Part shown: in pieces, positions 22,998 to 33,915 of the stretch
Position numbering within the stretch: the stretch's first letter is position 1
How the letters are laid out: every line of letters starts with the position of its first letter
Assembly (NCBI RefSeq): GCF_000003815.2
Contig: NC_049984.1
Coordinates: forward strand, 25,865,330 to 25,929,329
Length of the DNA: 64,000 bases
Reading direction: 5' to 3'
Source: Branchiostoma floridae
Lineage: Eukaryota; Chordata; Leptocardii; Amphioxiformes; Branchiostomatidae
The notes under the pieces: model-generated
Seen by the model: only the letters and a program-made list of their open reading frames with translations
Told to the model about the DNA's origin: nothing
Databases searched by the model: none
Translations under genes and position numbers: made by a program

Positions 22998-23995
22998 TCA
23001 CTCCATCACTATCCTATCCAAATCGTCGTCGCTGATGACTGTTGAGCGCGGTGCCGTCAATCCGTACTCCATCCGCCTGCGATACGAGGATGACCTTGAA
23101 ATTCCTATAAAATATGGGCGCAAACCATACGGTAGAAAAGTGTTTGGTTTATGTATCCTCTTAGAGATGATACATATCATAGCGTCACCAGATAAGGATG
23201 AACTGAACTGAACTGAGAGATGAATCCTATAAGAATAACTGTCGGTCCGAACTCGACAGCTTGCTGGTGTACGTAACGATATAACATGACATGCCACCCA
23301 CAAGCTTCCTCATGACCTTGTAGTTAGGAAAACAAGTGTCTGCACGACTCACCATCAGTGCTGGCCATCGAGTTTCCTGAGGTCGGGGTGGGAAGATCAA
23401 CGTCCTCAACATCCATCCTGGATATTTAAAGAAGTTAAAAAATTAGAAACGAGGTTTCTACTAGGACCTCACCTCGCTCTCGGCAACATATTATAAACAT
23501 ATGAAATATCGTTCAACGAAATGTATAGGAATAACTAACTTTTACGCGTTGTGTGTTTTGTCACCTTACAGTTTGTATGATATACCCAGTATGAAATCGA
23601 CGTCACACGCATTTGTTTTAGGCCGCAGTGAGAGCGGTACTAGATCGCCGTCCAGTACAGTGGTAAGGGGCCTTATCATTTTAGAAAACAGGCCGGGAGA
23701 CCTTACTCACGTTTCCTCTACGTCATCTCCATCCTCCCCCTCCATGCCATTCTCTGAGTCTGAATCCATGTTGATTGGCGATGACGAACGCGACGGTCTC
23801 GTCGAACAAAGGCGATGACGAACGCGGGGTTGTCACCTCGGCTGCTGGTTCAACGTTGAACACTGACGCTCGCGAACGCGGCGTTGTCATCCTGCTGGCA
23901 GGTGGTTCTGCATCCTCGGGCTGTACATTCTCGGGCTGTGTTGTCTCCGGCACAGAAGAACTTGCTGATGTTGCGGTGCTCTCTGTTGTAGACAT
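22998..23995 (-). CDS. integrase-type transposase, N-terminal part in three exons
   Basis: Exons 23711-23995 (ATG at 23995), 23353-23417 and 22998-23104 join in phase with strong donors (gtgagtaagg, gtgagtc) and acceptors (aaatatccag, attttatag). The N-terminus is Ser/Thr/Pro-rich, then acidic (NGMEGEDGDDVEET). The third exon gives GISRSSSYRRRMEYGL, a helix-turn-helix, and SDDDLDRIVME. This HTH plus xxxLDxIVxE pattern precedes the integrase core in a family of fish and invertebrate transposase-like proteins. The frame then meets TGA; a donor-like gtgatgg just before it could avoid the stop. Exon 1 needs a one-base shift near 23790, at the third unit of a TTPRSxxS repeat, so the copy may be inactive. 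The integrase core was not found. Confidence 0.6.
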
Positions 23996-24208
23996 CGCAG
24001 ACTCTCTGTGACCAGAAAAGCAATTTGGCATAAATGTCTGTCTCTGGTATTAGGCCTTAAGATACAAAATGGGTTAAATTTGGCCAGTATTTTAAAGGAC
24101 TTAAAAGACTACAATTGTTATGTGTCAAATAGAGAATATATTCACCTCATCAACAATCTTTCCCTTTGGCTTCAGGGAATGCACATGCTCAATGTATATG
24201 TCATAATT

Positions 24209-24250
24209 CCCCACTCTTCCTATGGAATGGGCACCATAGGTAGAGTGGGG
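24209..24250. repeat. near-perfect 17-bp hairpin
   Basis: ccccactcttcctatgg and ccataggtagagtgggg pair at 16 of 17 positions around an 8-base loop. It might be the remnant of a foldback element. No RNA gene is claimed. Confidence 0.7.
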
Positions 24251-24261
24251 CATCCCCACTG

Positions 24262-24381
24262 CCGCACTTGGCTTGTAGCTGTCTTTATCATCCTTGTCTT
24301 GACTTATGATGCTTGATTTGCCAGCTATCTCATCATTGGCCACGGCCGCACTTGGCTTTAGCTGTCTTTATCATCCTTGTT
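24262..24381. repeat. 84-bp-spaced direct duplication
   Basis: ccgcacttggcttgtagctg and ccgcacttggctttagctgt start two copies, each going on to tctttatcatccttgt, separated by about 84 bp. Confidence 0.75.
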
Positions 24382-24405
24382 TGAAGCAAGCTTTTGGTAG
24401 ATATT

Positions 24406-24795
24406 CTAGTACCAGATTTCCCTCTTTTGTGGCATTTCATCGCCATGGCTTGCCGCATACTGGCCGAACCACACGACCACGCTAATACATTTACTTGACA
24501 AGGACCGTCCACGCCTGTGTCCCAACTTGGAGTCTTTCAGGTGTTTGTAATAAGCGTTCTTGTCGATGCCATACGGTCTACACCACGCGTTTCGGCATAC
24601 TTCAGTCCTGTCCACGTTAAACTGGAGCTGCATTCTGTCTTCACCGATCTGAAAGTTCGCAAGGTTTTGTTTAATCCACTCATCTCTGGCGGGCGCACTG
24701 AAGTAGATTGACCTTTTTTCCTTGAGCATTGACTTTGTATACAAGGCTGAGCACTTGTTGCGACAACAGGGATCCATTCCAAGAACTTGGCGCAC
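24406..24795 (-). CDS. N-terminal domain of an uncharacterised transposase-like protein
   Basis: The frame of 129 codons encodes CCRNKCSALY, RDEWIKQNLANF, then EVCRNAWCRPYGIDKNAYYK and SVVVWFGQYAASHGDEMP. The order CC..KC, a W-containing helix, VCxxAWxxxxGIxxxxYY and then F....GDxMP is a pattern I recognise from many unnamed transposase-like proteins of cnidarians, amphioxus and fish, which precede a DDE-type core. The core itself is not found downstream on this strand. The upstream sequence (24800-25019) is protein-like in shifted frames, suggesting decay. Confidence 0.6.
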   Translation of the reverse strand: MRQVLGMDPCCRNKCSALYTKSMLKEKRSIYFSAPARDEWIKQNLANFQIGEDRMQLQFNVDRTEVCRNAWCRPYGIDKNAYYKHLKDSKLGHRRGRSLSSKCISVVVWFGQYAASHGDEMPQKREIWY

Positions 24796-25077
24796 TGTGT
24801 GTGATTTTACTGTTCGTAACAGCAGTTTGCTCCTCTTCTCTGTTGGTCTTGGCTGCTAGCACCTTCCCCCGTGGTATTGATTTTAGACAGTAACTGCTTG
24901 GCATGGGTGATGGTGTTGACCGAACTGTTGGAAATCATGGCCAATTTGGCCAGGATAAATTGGAGCCCCTCAATTATAGAGTAGTAGAGTGCCCCCAAAA
25001 GACACACGAACCCGTTCACCAGGGATTTGCATATAGTATGGCATCACGGTGTGAAACTAACATCTCACATGTCTGAG

Positions 25078-25565
25078 TTATAAACTTGAACTAACACAAG
25101 GTGTGAAACTGACTTCTGAAACACACGCAACAATCTCAGCTGACACCCCGCTCTGGTGATGGAGGTCAACCTGCCACATTTTCCCGTTCCCGGGCATGAA
25201 GACAGCTGTCCCTGTCGCCATCCTGGTCTGCTGTCCAACAGATAGTCTCAATCCTAGAGGAAACAGTGTGAGTCGATTATTCTTCTGATAAAAACAAAAC
25301 GTGTAGTAGGGGTGAGTTGGGTGGGGTAGTCCTTGTTAGTGGCCTCTCACCCTTTGTCGAACCTATTTTCAATAACAAAAACACAAGCACTTACGCTCCG
25401 AAGTGATGGGATTTATCATGTACCTTCCTGTAGCAAAGCTGCTTTTGACGACCTTGTGCGGTTTTAATATGTTCTTGGACCAATCAGAAGTCAATGGGGT
25501 CGTCCGAGACAAGGACACCGACGAATAAAGCGTCGCCACGGTCCCAGAACGGAACCATGCCCCGT
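25078..25565 (-). CDS. two-exon 3' end of an unknown gene
   Basis: Exon 25395-25565 (acceptor tattttgcatag, donor gtaagtg) and exon 25078-25253 (acceptor gtttcctctag, TAA at 25078) join through a split Arg codon. The product has a Trp/Phe-containing start (GAWFRSGTVATLY), then SRTTPLTSDWSKN, FATGRYMINPITSE, RLSVGQQTRMATGTAVFMPG and WQVDLHHQSGVSAEIVACV. Composition suggests a beta-rich folded domain. I do not recognise it. Splice sites are strong and there are no stops, so it is likely a live gene; earlier exons were not identified. Confidence 0.6.
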
Positions 25566-25879
25566 CTATGCAAAATATGTGTTTCCACTTCAAATCCATT
25601 CATTTTTAAAGATATTCCATAACAATATTTGTATTAAAGATGAAAAAAAAATTACTACATTTTTGTAGTGTAGGGATTGGATTTTTTTCATTTTCCATGT
25701 ATTTTCGAACCCTTCTGGGAACTTTCCCAACTTAACTTTTAATTGCAACAGGTTTGACGCTGTAGGTGCCTTTGAAGTCGAGACAATTTTGTCGAGTTTG
25801 CTTAAATAAGCCAGGTGCCAACTCTTCCATGTCCTCACTGCCACAATGTAATGCACTAGTTGCAATACTTGCATTTGTG

Positions 25880-27355
25880 CAACTTCAGGCCGAAAGGTGA
25901 CTCGTCGTATCCATTTTTGATTATACTGCTGCTGGGATCCCTGTCACAGGGGTAGGCAGCAGTCGGAATAGTCTTCACACTGTGCTTCCATGCTGCTGGT
26001 CCGTCCAGTGAGTCCAGCTCTGGGCTTCAACTCCATGGTTTGCCTCGACTCATGATTTGATTTCTGCCGTCTGGGAAGGGTGGTGAACTGAGTAGGAAAT
26101 CGACTACCTCGTGATCTTCAATTGGTCGATATTTCGTTGATTGCTCCAAAAGACGGGTGATCGTTGCTTCCATCCTCCAGGGTATGGGTGCACTGACTAC
26201 CACGCTGGGCTGTCGCGCTGGGTAGAACTGGCCTAAAGTACAAAGTCGAGATCACGTGAAGAAGACGAGAAGCGTGGTAGGGAAGCTTCCTCTATGCTGT
26301 GATGAGGCTCTTCCGCTCCGAATTGATACTTTCTTTCATGTCCTTCTCACTGTCGAGACTTTGGTAGTCACCATCTCCAGATTGACACGTCTCGTCTGGA
26401 AACTGGCACTTAGTGGTGCCAGAAATTTGAACACAAAGGAGGAACTGCACAAACATTACTAACTGAGGTGACTTCAAAGTCAGTAGCAGACCTTTGGCCT
26501 TTGGTTTCCTGTCCTGTGTCGATGCTTCGTTATAGGAACGAGAAATCAGTTGACTCAGGTCACAATTTCAAAAAGGCCAACATTTATGTGCAAATGCGGC
26601 ATTTTCACTCCATTTGCCAAGAATTGTTGAGTTATTACCAGACGACATCGAGTTATCAGAAATCCATCTTTTATTATAGGTTGCGACGTAATGTAATAGA
26701 CGTGTCGCCACCGGGTTGTATGATGAATTTCTAGGTATTATAACCATCATCATTTGTGATTATAGCAAATAGCTATAGAAAGAGTTGTATCGGATATGTA
26801 CGTGACTTGTCAAGTGACAGTATTTTAAGTTTTATCGTTCCATTTGCATGTCGTCTGCTTGTGATAATTCACCAATCACCGCTATATTCTCTAAATTGGA
26901 TCGTCTGGGTTTCGTTTCGTTCTTTGTGTTAATGTTATTCGTTGTTTGTGACTCAAATGTCGTCGTCGTGCCCAGTTAATGGCCAGTCGTTGCTCCTCGC
27001 TGGGGGTCAGCTCACAAGTGGCCATTGACGGGGCACTGTTCTTCTGCATAGTCTCCACCCTATTGCTAATGTGTCGCGGATTTCTAGAAGAGCTAAGAAT
27101 GTTTTACTTGGTGGTACCTTTGATGGATGCATCACGGACCCCTCCCTCATGATGAGATTCAGATTCCTCATGACCAGTGGTTCCAGGCCTCTTGTTTGGA
27201 GTTTTCCCTCTTGATGAGATTCATGGTGAGGAGGACAGGCCTCTTCAGTGGTAGATGCCTTATATAATGGTTACAAAACCATTCCTCAAACTAGTCTTTG
27301 TAAACCCAGATTCAGACACAGCGTTGTCTGGTCATTTCTGGTTACCTCGCCGGTT
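25880..27355. other. stretch without recognised genes
   Basis: Only short frames occur on both strands. Minus-strand 26292-26477 has a cysteine-rich, signal-like frame with no splice context. Nothing is claimed. Confidence 0.5.
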
Positions 27356-27462
27356 AAATGTCAAGAACTTTCCAAGTCGTCGCTCCCAGAACGTCTTTGA
27401 TGCTTCTTAGACAGTGTTCTAACCATCAACCATCCATCTGTAGTTTTTCTCCGGCACTTTTC

Positions 27463-27755
27463 TCTAAGCGTGTCATTCGAAAGACACAGATAGTCTTCCG
27501 AACGCGTTGGTTTGGCATTGCTCTGTTTTATAAAGTTTTAAAAGCGCTTGTCTATAAGCGTGTCATTCGAAAGACACAGTCTTCTGAACACGTTGTTTTG
27601 GCATTCAGGAGACAAACTGTATTAATTTTAAAGACACACATATCGATTTAAGATTTTTATATAGCTAACCAGTAGCAGGTATGTCTTCAGGAGACAAACT
27701 ACGGTATCAATTTTAATGACACACGTTTAGAATAAAACTTTGTATAGCTAACATT
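27463..27755. repeat. interleaved local direct repeats
   Basis: aagcgtgtcattcgaaagac is present near 27467 and 27562, each followed by acacag..cttc.gaac.cgttg.tttggcat. A second pair, ttcaggagacaaact near 27605 and 27689, is followed by similar aattttaa.gacacac and atagctaac. The pairs overlap, indicating successive duplications. Confidence 0.7.
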
Positions 27756-27837
27756 TCAACATCGCCATTCTACAAGTTGGTAAATAAAGGGAATAAAAGA
27801 CACAGTGCAGTACAAAAGGTAGTTTTCACAGTTTTTA

Positions 27838-28470
27838 TTGAATGAATGAATGAATGAATTTATTGCACAACAATCGCACAGGGTACAATGTATGGCAACC
27901 AATAACAACTAATAGCTACACAGACAAAAGTACTAAGATGCTTCATACAAAACAATAACAAAACATTATCAATAACAATACAGTTATGTATGAGTAATTT
28001 GGTCTCGCATTTGGAATACATTATGAAGAAACTGGCCTACGTAGACGGATATATGAGTTGAACATGAGAGCAATATATGAAAAATATCGTTTTCTGCACC
28101 AGTAAGAGAGATGTGTGTTTTGGTTCTAATATTATTAAACAATGTTTCTCTCTCTTTACTGTAGGTAGGACATTTCATAACAAAGTGGAATTCATCTTCT
28201 ATATTTTCATGACATGTAGGACACAGTCTCTGAGTGGCTGGTGTGTTACGGTGACGACCTTTTTCAATTTCTAAACAATGTGTACTTATTCTCAGTTTTG
28301 TAATGCTGTATCTAAATGGTCTATTATGAATTGATTTGAGATATTCTTCCATACCAAAGTGTTTTTTGATTTTCGAATATGTTTTTAGTTTGTTGGTGCT
28401 TTTGATTGATGTTAAAAGGCGGATAGTCGTTTTGTTGTTCTGCGCCTTCAGTTCAGGTCCTGCCCCTGTG
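27838..28470 (-). mobile_element. LINE 3' end: ORF2 C-terminus with Cys-His motif and (ATTC)n tail
   Basis: The frame encodes a basic helical region (KTYSKIKKHFGMEEYLKS), TKLRISTHCLEIEKGRH and then RLCPTCHENIEDEFHFVMKC, a C-x2-C...H-x4-C motif found at the C-terminus of ORF2 in several non-LTR retrotransposon clades. After the stop at 27984 a short 3' region ends in a 4-bp repeat (ATTC on the minus strand, 27838-27858), the usual kind of LINE tail. It is 5'-truncated. It may be the same family as the RT piece at 32.1-32.6 kb. Confidence 0.8.
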
Positions 28471-28594
28471 TAAATAAAGCAAAAAATACATGTAAGACTA
28501 AATTCTAAAAACACATGTCAACAAGTGTCAACATCATTTATCATTAGTAAAGTTATTTTCATCATTTGTCTGTAAAATGTATAGTTATGGTTAC

Positions 28595-29976
28595 CTCATA
28601 GATGTATACAGCGAGAGCCGGCCCCGTGGGATACACCTGGATTACCTCGAGACGTAGCTCTGTTGAATGCTTCAGGTGGTATCCTCTCAAGACAGCGCTA
28701 GAAAAAAAGTCATCTTTACTATCGAGTTTCAAATAACGTATCAGCATTCATACAAGGGGTGGGTACCGGACAAAAACATTTTTTATTCTTGGACCGTCGG
28801 CAAAAAACACCCCAGCCCAAATATCTATCCTGCACGATAGATATTTTTGCGATCGGGCTGGGGTGTGGTACGTAGGCTAACTTTTAAAAGGATGTCATTC
28901 CCCTGGGAATCCAGCTCGAAGAAACTTCGCAAAGAACAGTTAACGTTTAATACCGATCCCCTTCCTCACGGGCGCCCGCAGCTCCGCACCCCCGGCCCCC
29001 ACTACCAGCTGGCCGTATTTACGCCGGCCCCGCGTGAAAATCCTAACGGGTGTAAACAATTACACCTCTCATGGTTAACGGACAAGACATGTAGGGTGCC
29101 AAAACAAAACGCATAATGTATCAAAACACAAAATGTATCCAAAGCACTTTGGAACTATCCTTTCCCGCGAAGATAGGATATAATTATGAATGTCTCTGTT
29201 TTGTACGGCTTCAATAAAGTGGAATCATTTCCCTTCAAAACGACAAGAACTAGTTTAACACAAACTTGTGACATTTCACCGGACAAATCATTTAAGACCA
29301 CCTAGTTGAAAGGAGGAGAAAGCCACAATGATTCTGTAACATCCCTAACTGTATATTGGAAAAGGATGCCATGTGCTTGATCTACCTTGCTATGTATAGA
29401 TTTTAAATGGTAGAATGTCTCATCATTGTTGTCATCTTCTCTCATCGAACATCTAGATGAGAGGGCTTAGGAACGAGTTCACAAGGTTTCTCAATTGTCT
29501 TCAACACACATATCGAACACGACAGAAAGACACAAAATTGATTAGAATATGTTCCCTAAATCACTGTTAATTCAACTGACAATCAAGAGATATCTTCACA
29601 CTAACCTGCAGCTTATTCCAACCCCTGCGCTCTCGTGCGCATTGCACACAGCCTGCCAAGAACAGCACAGCGGGTCGTTGTTGATCTGTTATAAGAACAG
29701 CACATAGTTTTTGAGTGAAGTTGAAAAACGAATCGAAGTAAAGAATGTTAATAGCTTATACGCAAACACAACCGTTAAACTAAAGCAATGTGCCCTTTTG
29801 TCTAGTCTAATGGCAAGTAAACGGTACCTTCATCCAAACGTTATACACGTAACGTTAAATAGGTAAAAGCAGTGGACTAGAAAAGAAACTGAAAAAAACC
29901 TCAAAGTTGAACTTACAACGAAGTCGTCCCATTTGAATTGGGGGAAACTGGCTAAGCCAATATATGTGTAGGCCAT
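28595..29976 (-). CDS. 5' part of an intact-looking gene, three coding exons
   Basis: ATG at 29976 opens exon 29917-29976 (20 codons, donor gtaagtt). Exon 29606-29685 follows (acceptor gttcttataacag, donor gttagt), then exon 28595-28697 (acceptor tttttttctag, donor gtaacc). Phases are 0, 2 and 0 and the joined frame has no stop. The start reads MAYTYIGLASFPQFKWDDFV, then CCSWQAVCNAHESAGVGI, then LRGYHLKHSTELRLEVIQVY and PTGPALAVYIYE. No domain recognised. The next downstream exon was not found; the LINE at 27.8-28.5 kb lies in the following intron or cuts the gene. Three phase-consistent exons make this one of the best-supported host-like genes here. Confidence 0.65.
28756..28866. repeat. hAT-MITE-like end plus short hairpin
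   Basis: ggggtgggtaccgg at 28756-28769 matches the terminal repeat of the element at 35983-36415. Beside it caccccagccc (28808) pairs with gggctggggtg (28855), with an inner atctatc/gatagat stem. It probably is a truncated foldback element. Confidence 0.5.
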
Positions 29977-30519
29977 AGTGTTAGCGAAACCGGTGGTCGA
30001 TGATTACTAGTCGATGATGTGGTGTGAAGTTTGTGAACAGAGAACAGAGGGCTGGATCGTGATATCGACGACGGTCTTGGGCGTGGCCAAAAAACTATGC
30101 TTTTGTCGTAGTACGATGGCCCTAAGTGAAAATGGTGTCAGTAGGCGCAACCATCCTAGGGGGGTTTAGGGGCATGCTTCCCGAGGAAAATTCGCCATTT
30201 CCTGCATTTTCAGTGGCAAATTTTCCGGCAGACTAAGCTAATTCTATTAAAAAGACACATGGTTTCAGCTATTGAGGGCGATACCCCGTAGTATCTTTTC
30301 ATGATTTTCAGCGCCTAAGGCGCGAGCTGTTTAAAGGTTGGTCTGGGAAATTTCGAAATCTGGACCATCTGAAACGCAATTTCCTGCATTTTGAGGGACA
30401 AGTTTTGGTAGCAGACTCAGCTTAGATCTAATGCTATGTATGTTAAAGAAAGACTTTTGAGGGAGATGACCCACGCATTGCAGGTCCGGATGTACGAATG
30501 GTGTAGAGGCAGACAGAAA

Positions 30520-30592
30520 GAGACCCGCGCCGAACCCGGGACGCCAGACCACAAACCCAGCGACGCAACCGATTACGCCAAAAGGCTCGGAG
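30520..30592 (-). other. tRNA-like (SINE-head-like) sequence
   Basis: The minus strand holds TGGCGTAATCGG, a fair match to the polymerase III A box, and 30 bases later GGGTTCGGCGC, a weak B box. No acceptor stem can be drawn, so this is not a working tRNA gene. Confidence 0.3.
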
Positions 30593-30928
30593 CCATTTTC
30601 CCTGGTCGGTTTGGCGGTGCTTTAAATCTTGAGCCTTTCAGTCTGCAAAGCATTGGAGGAAAATCGCCAACAGCGATCATGTAAGAATAAGGGTAAGAAT
30701 ACTTTGATAAGAAGGCATTCATTTCAGAAATAACGTTAGAATAAACGTCAAACCAAAAATCAACCCGAACTACGCAGACGGCAATGGCCGGTGGAAGCTA
30801 TATTAGCAAGGTATTGCTAACAATAGTGCCGTCTGTGGTTCGAGAGCTGCTCGGTCGGTGGGCGGCGGCCGGCTTGGTGCGCTTGTGATCGGCTGCGCCA
30901 GCAGAATGTTTGAAATTTTAAAAAATAA

Positions 30929-30952
30929 AGAGTAGAGTAGAGTAGAGTAGAC
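30929..30952. repeat. (AGAGT)n microsatellite
   Basis: Four to five units of agagt follow a poly-A-rich run (aaaaataaag), like a short-element tail. Confidence 0.8.
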
Positions 30953-31054
30953 TTTTTCGGTTGAGAAGGGGTGCACACCCCAAGGAACCGCTCTTTAATT
31001 CTGCTACGCTTTAAACTCAGTCACTTTGAATTAGTGAGAATAGTGCACTTAAAC

Positions 31055-31928
31055 TTAAATTGATGTGTATGTCCAGGTTTGGATCCAGAGGTATATGCTA
31101 TGCACGAGTTTCTTGGCAGTCAGAAGCTTTGCCTTCCCAAAAGCTCGACCCACCTCTCCAGGTAATTTGTTAGTCGCACCACAAACTGCTGCGGACACCA
31201 CAAACTGCTGCGGACTTTCTCCACGGTCAGGTTTATTTTGGCGGAACTTCATTCTGAATCCATCTTCGGTGAGGTTATACCTCCTCAGCCATGCATCTTT
31301 TACTGTCTGATAGTCCCATGCATCGTGTTCCGGAAGCCTGAAGTGCAAGAGCAAACTTCAGTCTCGCGCCTCCTGACACGTGGTATTTATACTTTTGGAC
31401 AGATGCTAGTTTGATATATACTACGTCTTCCTTTCTCATGGCACTGTTGAATTTTGGTATCTACAGACAAAATAGGATTCAGGGTAGAGGGTAAATGATG
31501 ATATGATGGGAAAATGGCCCACCCCTACACATCTCCATAATTTTTTGGAGAGGCTTAATATGGCTGAAGCTCCTCCTCACATCGACTACCCCATTCAAAA
31601 AATACATTTCATTCCTGGGACTCTTACCAGAAGTACCCGAGCTTCGAAGAAGAAAACATAATGAAGATTGTAATACTGACCTGTGACTTCTGCCTTCTTC
31701 GCTGCATTTGCCTTTTTCTCTACAGCAGCCTTTCTTTCTGCGGCTGCCTTCTCCCTCTCTATGGCCGCCTTTTCTCTCTCCACAGCTGCTGCCTCTCTGC
31801 AGCTGCTGCCTCTACTGCGGATGCTTCTGCAACATCCTTCTCCTCACTCTTCTGCGTGAGAGAACTCTTCTGCACAGTCGTCTTCTCCTTCTCAAGTCTC
31901 TTTGGCGCCTTCTTTCGAGCCACAGCCT
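31055..31928 (-). pseudogene. Gmr1-like Ty3/gypsy Gag remnant
   Basis: Three collinear pieces. Piece one, 31681-31928, is a charged coil (acceptor gtgtccacag, donor gtcag) with one frameshift: KKAPKRLEKEKTTVQKS, then EREKAAIEREKAAAERKAAV. Piece two, about 31390-31462, starts IPKFNSAMRKEDVV after acceptor tttgtctgtag. Piece three, 31055-31354, reads DYQTVKDAWLRRYNLTEDGF, then MKFRQNKPDRGESPQQFV. The order coil, LPKF-like, then YxxVKxAxLxRYxLTExGxRxKFR..P..GESxxQF is that of SCAN-like Gag in Gmr1-type elements. The frame after QQFV leaves the family, and a 19-bp tandem duplication (ccacaaactgctgcggaca, 31178-31213) lies at that point, the likely cause. Confidence 0.7.
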
Positions 31929-32094
31929 CTGTGGACACATGTCAGCACATGTCAGGCCAGCGATCAAACCAACCAGTCTTATCTTGCTTTCAACTGATGT
32001 TAAACATCTGCTTTGAGATTGCATAGTTTTAGTTTACAGGGGGGATTGATGGAACTAGCTATGGACGTTCTCTTCAGATTTTGCATTGATTTTC

Positions 32095-32640
32095 AATTGT
32101 CTAATTACGAGGTCGTCTGCATAAAATAGACTTGATACGCTGGATTTATTTAACGAGCGCATCAAAATCTTCCGCATTCAGTTCACATACCAAGTCACTT
32201 ATATACAGATTAAACAGCGAAGGGCTCAGAACGCAACCCTGCCTAACTCCTCACTGCACGAAAACAAGAATATCTGGCAATGTCTGGTTTCTTACACTAC
32301 CGTGGAACTTGACATGTCCGGGTCATTTGATAGAATTTTAAATAGAAGGCCCTCATGCCAAATTGAAGTCCACGAAGCAGGCGAATAGTTGTTTTCTTGA
32401 TTGTGTGTATTTCGATATTAATGTTTTCAGGACAGATATATTATCTGATGTTCTGTAGTTTTTCCGGAATCCAGTTTGGTTAGGTTTGAGTATTTCGTTT
32501 TCCTCGAGAAAAGAGGAGGTTCTTCTGTATAGTATAGAGGTAAACAGTTTTCTGGGACAGCTCGAAATGGAAATACCGCGATAGTTGTTAGTGTCGTCTT
32601 TTCTCCCTGATTTGTATATGGGCACTATATAGCTGTTTGG
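32095..32640 (-). pseudogene. LINE reverse transcriptase, decayed
   Basis: The 5' part (32353-32625) reads PIYKSGRKDDTNNYRGISIS, then ILKPNQTGFRKNYRTSDNIS and FACFVDF, the RT blocks 1-3 of non-LTR elements. Further 3', after stops, GVRQGCVLSPSLFNLYISDL (block 4) and a decayed YADDLVI (block 5) can still be read near 32215 and 32105. Several stops and shifts separate them. The blocks are RTE/CR1-like. Confidence 0.85.
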
Positions 32641-33025
32641 CCAAGTTGGTGGGAATAAATAATATAGCTGAAATCTGCAAGAAGCAAGACTTAATTTGTG
32701 AGCGCTAATACTTTCGTCAGTTGATTGAATGACGGATAAAATGTCCTAACAATCGCATGTTTTCAAGAGGCCACATATTTTTGGAAATTATTTCTCACCG
32801 ACATTTCGATGATCATCAGGGCAATAATGACTTCGCTATGCAGCTAGGTGCCATTGCTAACAATACAGTCCACCAGAATTTTGCGCTCTTATCCATATTT
32901 ACGTTAAATTGGGAACCCAAAAATTCAAAACTCTTGGCACTCACGTCGCCTACAAAATAACGACACACTCTAAGCAAAAAACAAATTTTTTTTCACCACA
33001 ACGACAAACTCGACCTGGTACAGAC

Positions 33026-33236
33026 CTTTAGCGCCCTTGTAGTGTTTCTTAACTCCAGTCGGGGTCGAAGGAGTAGCGCCCGGCTCCACTTGCTGCAGTG
33101 TTCTAGGCTCGCCCGCCGAAGTAGTCGACGTACTCATGGTGGTGTTCCGTTCAGACAACCAGGTGCGTAGTACCAAGTCCGTCCAGTCTGCTGGTTCGTC
33201 GCGAATGACGAAGAGATGGCTAGATGATGAAGTCAT
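33026..33236 (-). CDS. possible first coding exon
   Basis: ATG at 33236 opens 70 codons to a donor-like gtctgta. The product is MTSSSSHLFVIRDEPADWTD, then LRTWLSER and a Ser/Thr/Pro linker ending KKHYKGAKG. No domain. No next exon found. Confidence 0.35.
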
Positions 33237-33669
33237 AGGTTATGACCTCTCACGAGAAAAAATCTCGTGACAGGTCAAAGTTGAAATGACGTCAGTGAGA
33301 ATCCTTCCGTCACTTCGCTATCTGTTCTTGCATGCCTTGATTCCTAAACAGTAATGGAATACATATTTAAACAATTTTCCATGTCAAGGGTGGAGTGTAC
33401 AAATCATAGATGCCAATAGTAAAAATAATGGAGATTTCTTGTAATATTGCTGTTCCTCACCAAACTAAGGTTTGGATGTATGATGGTGATGATTGCTGTG
33501 TTGTTTTCAATTAGTATATTTAAACCTTGATTAGAGATTGTAGAACTTACAGAATAAACAGGTATATCAACACAGTGAGAAAGATTCCAAAATAATATCC
33601 ATATGTCTCTTACAATTTTTATTTATTATTAAGTCACCTTGGGAAACTTCACAGAAGAGAATCTCTTCC

Positions 33670-33915
33670 TCAGGTGCTTGTAGAGGGTATTTCGTTGTAT
33701 GATCTCATCCTCTTTGCCTCTTGTCGCTTGTAGCGTATCCACACCTCTGGCCTCATTCTCTGAAAAAGAAGTAAATATATTACTAAAATGAATACATACC
33801 CTGTCTCGCCTGCTGGTAAGTTTCGTCGTCTCACCGACCTATTTTGTCCTCCCTGTTGGAGGTGCATTGCCTGTGCCCTCAAGTTCTCGAAGAAACGGTT
33901 ACAAGCTCGTGTCAT
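33670..33915 (-). CDS. possible two-exon small gene
   Basis: ATG at 33915 starts MTRACNRFFENLRAQAMHLQ. Two donor choices exist (gtgagac after QNRS, or gtatgt after GETG). The acceptor tacttctttttcag precedes a second exon. With the first donor the second exon reads MRPEVWIRYKRQEAKRM and ends at TGA 33670. Basic, no family recognised. Confidence 0.35.
   Translation of the reverse strand: MTRACNRFFENLRAQAMHLQQGGQNRSVRRRNLPAGETGYVFILVIYLLLFQRMRPEVWIRYKRQEAKRMRSYNEIPSTST

Noticed and set aside
28440-28514. LINE frame as the next exon of the 28.6-30.0 kb gene
   Set aside because: The acceptor tttatttacacag looks good, but the phase does not fit (TGA appears in the phase-0 reading) and the downstream protein is clearly LINE ORF2.
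30520-30592. Possible tRNA gene
   Set aside because: A- and B-box-like strings are present, but there is no acceptor stem or anticodon loop; kept only as a tRNA-like remnant.
31661-32026. Plus-strand frames with Leu/Ser/Cys-rich product resembling a signal or membrane protein
   Set aside because: They are the complement of the Lys/Glu-rich Gag coil, which always gives Leu/Phe/Ser-rich antisense frames.
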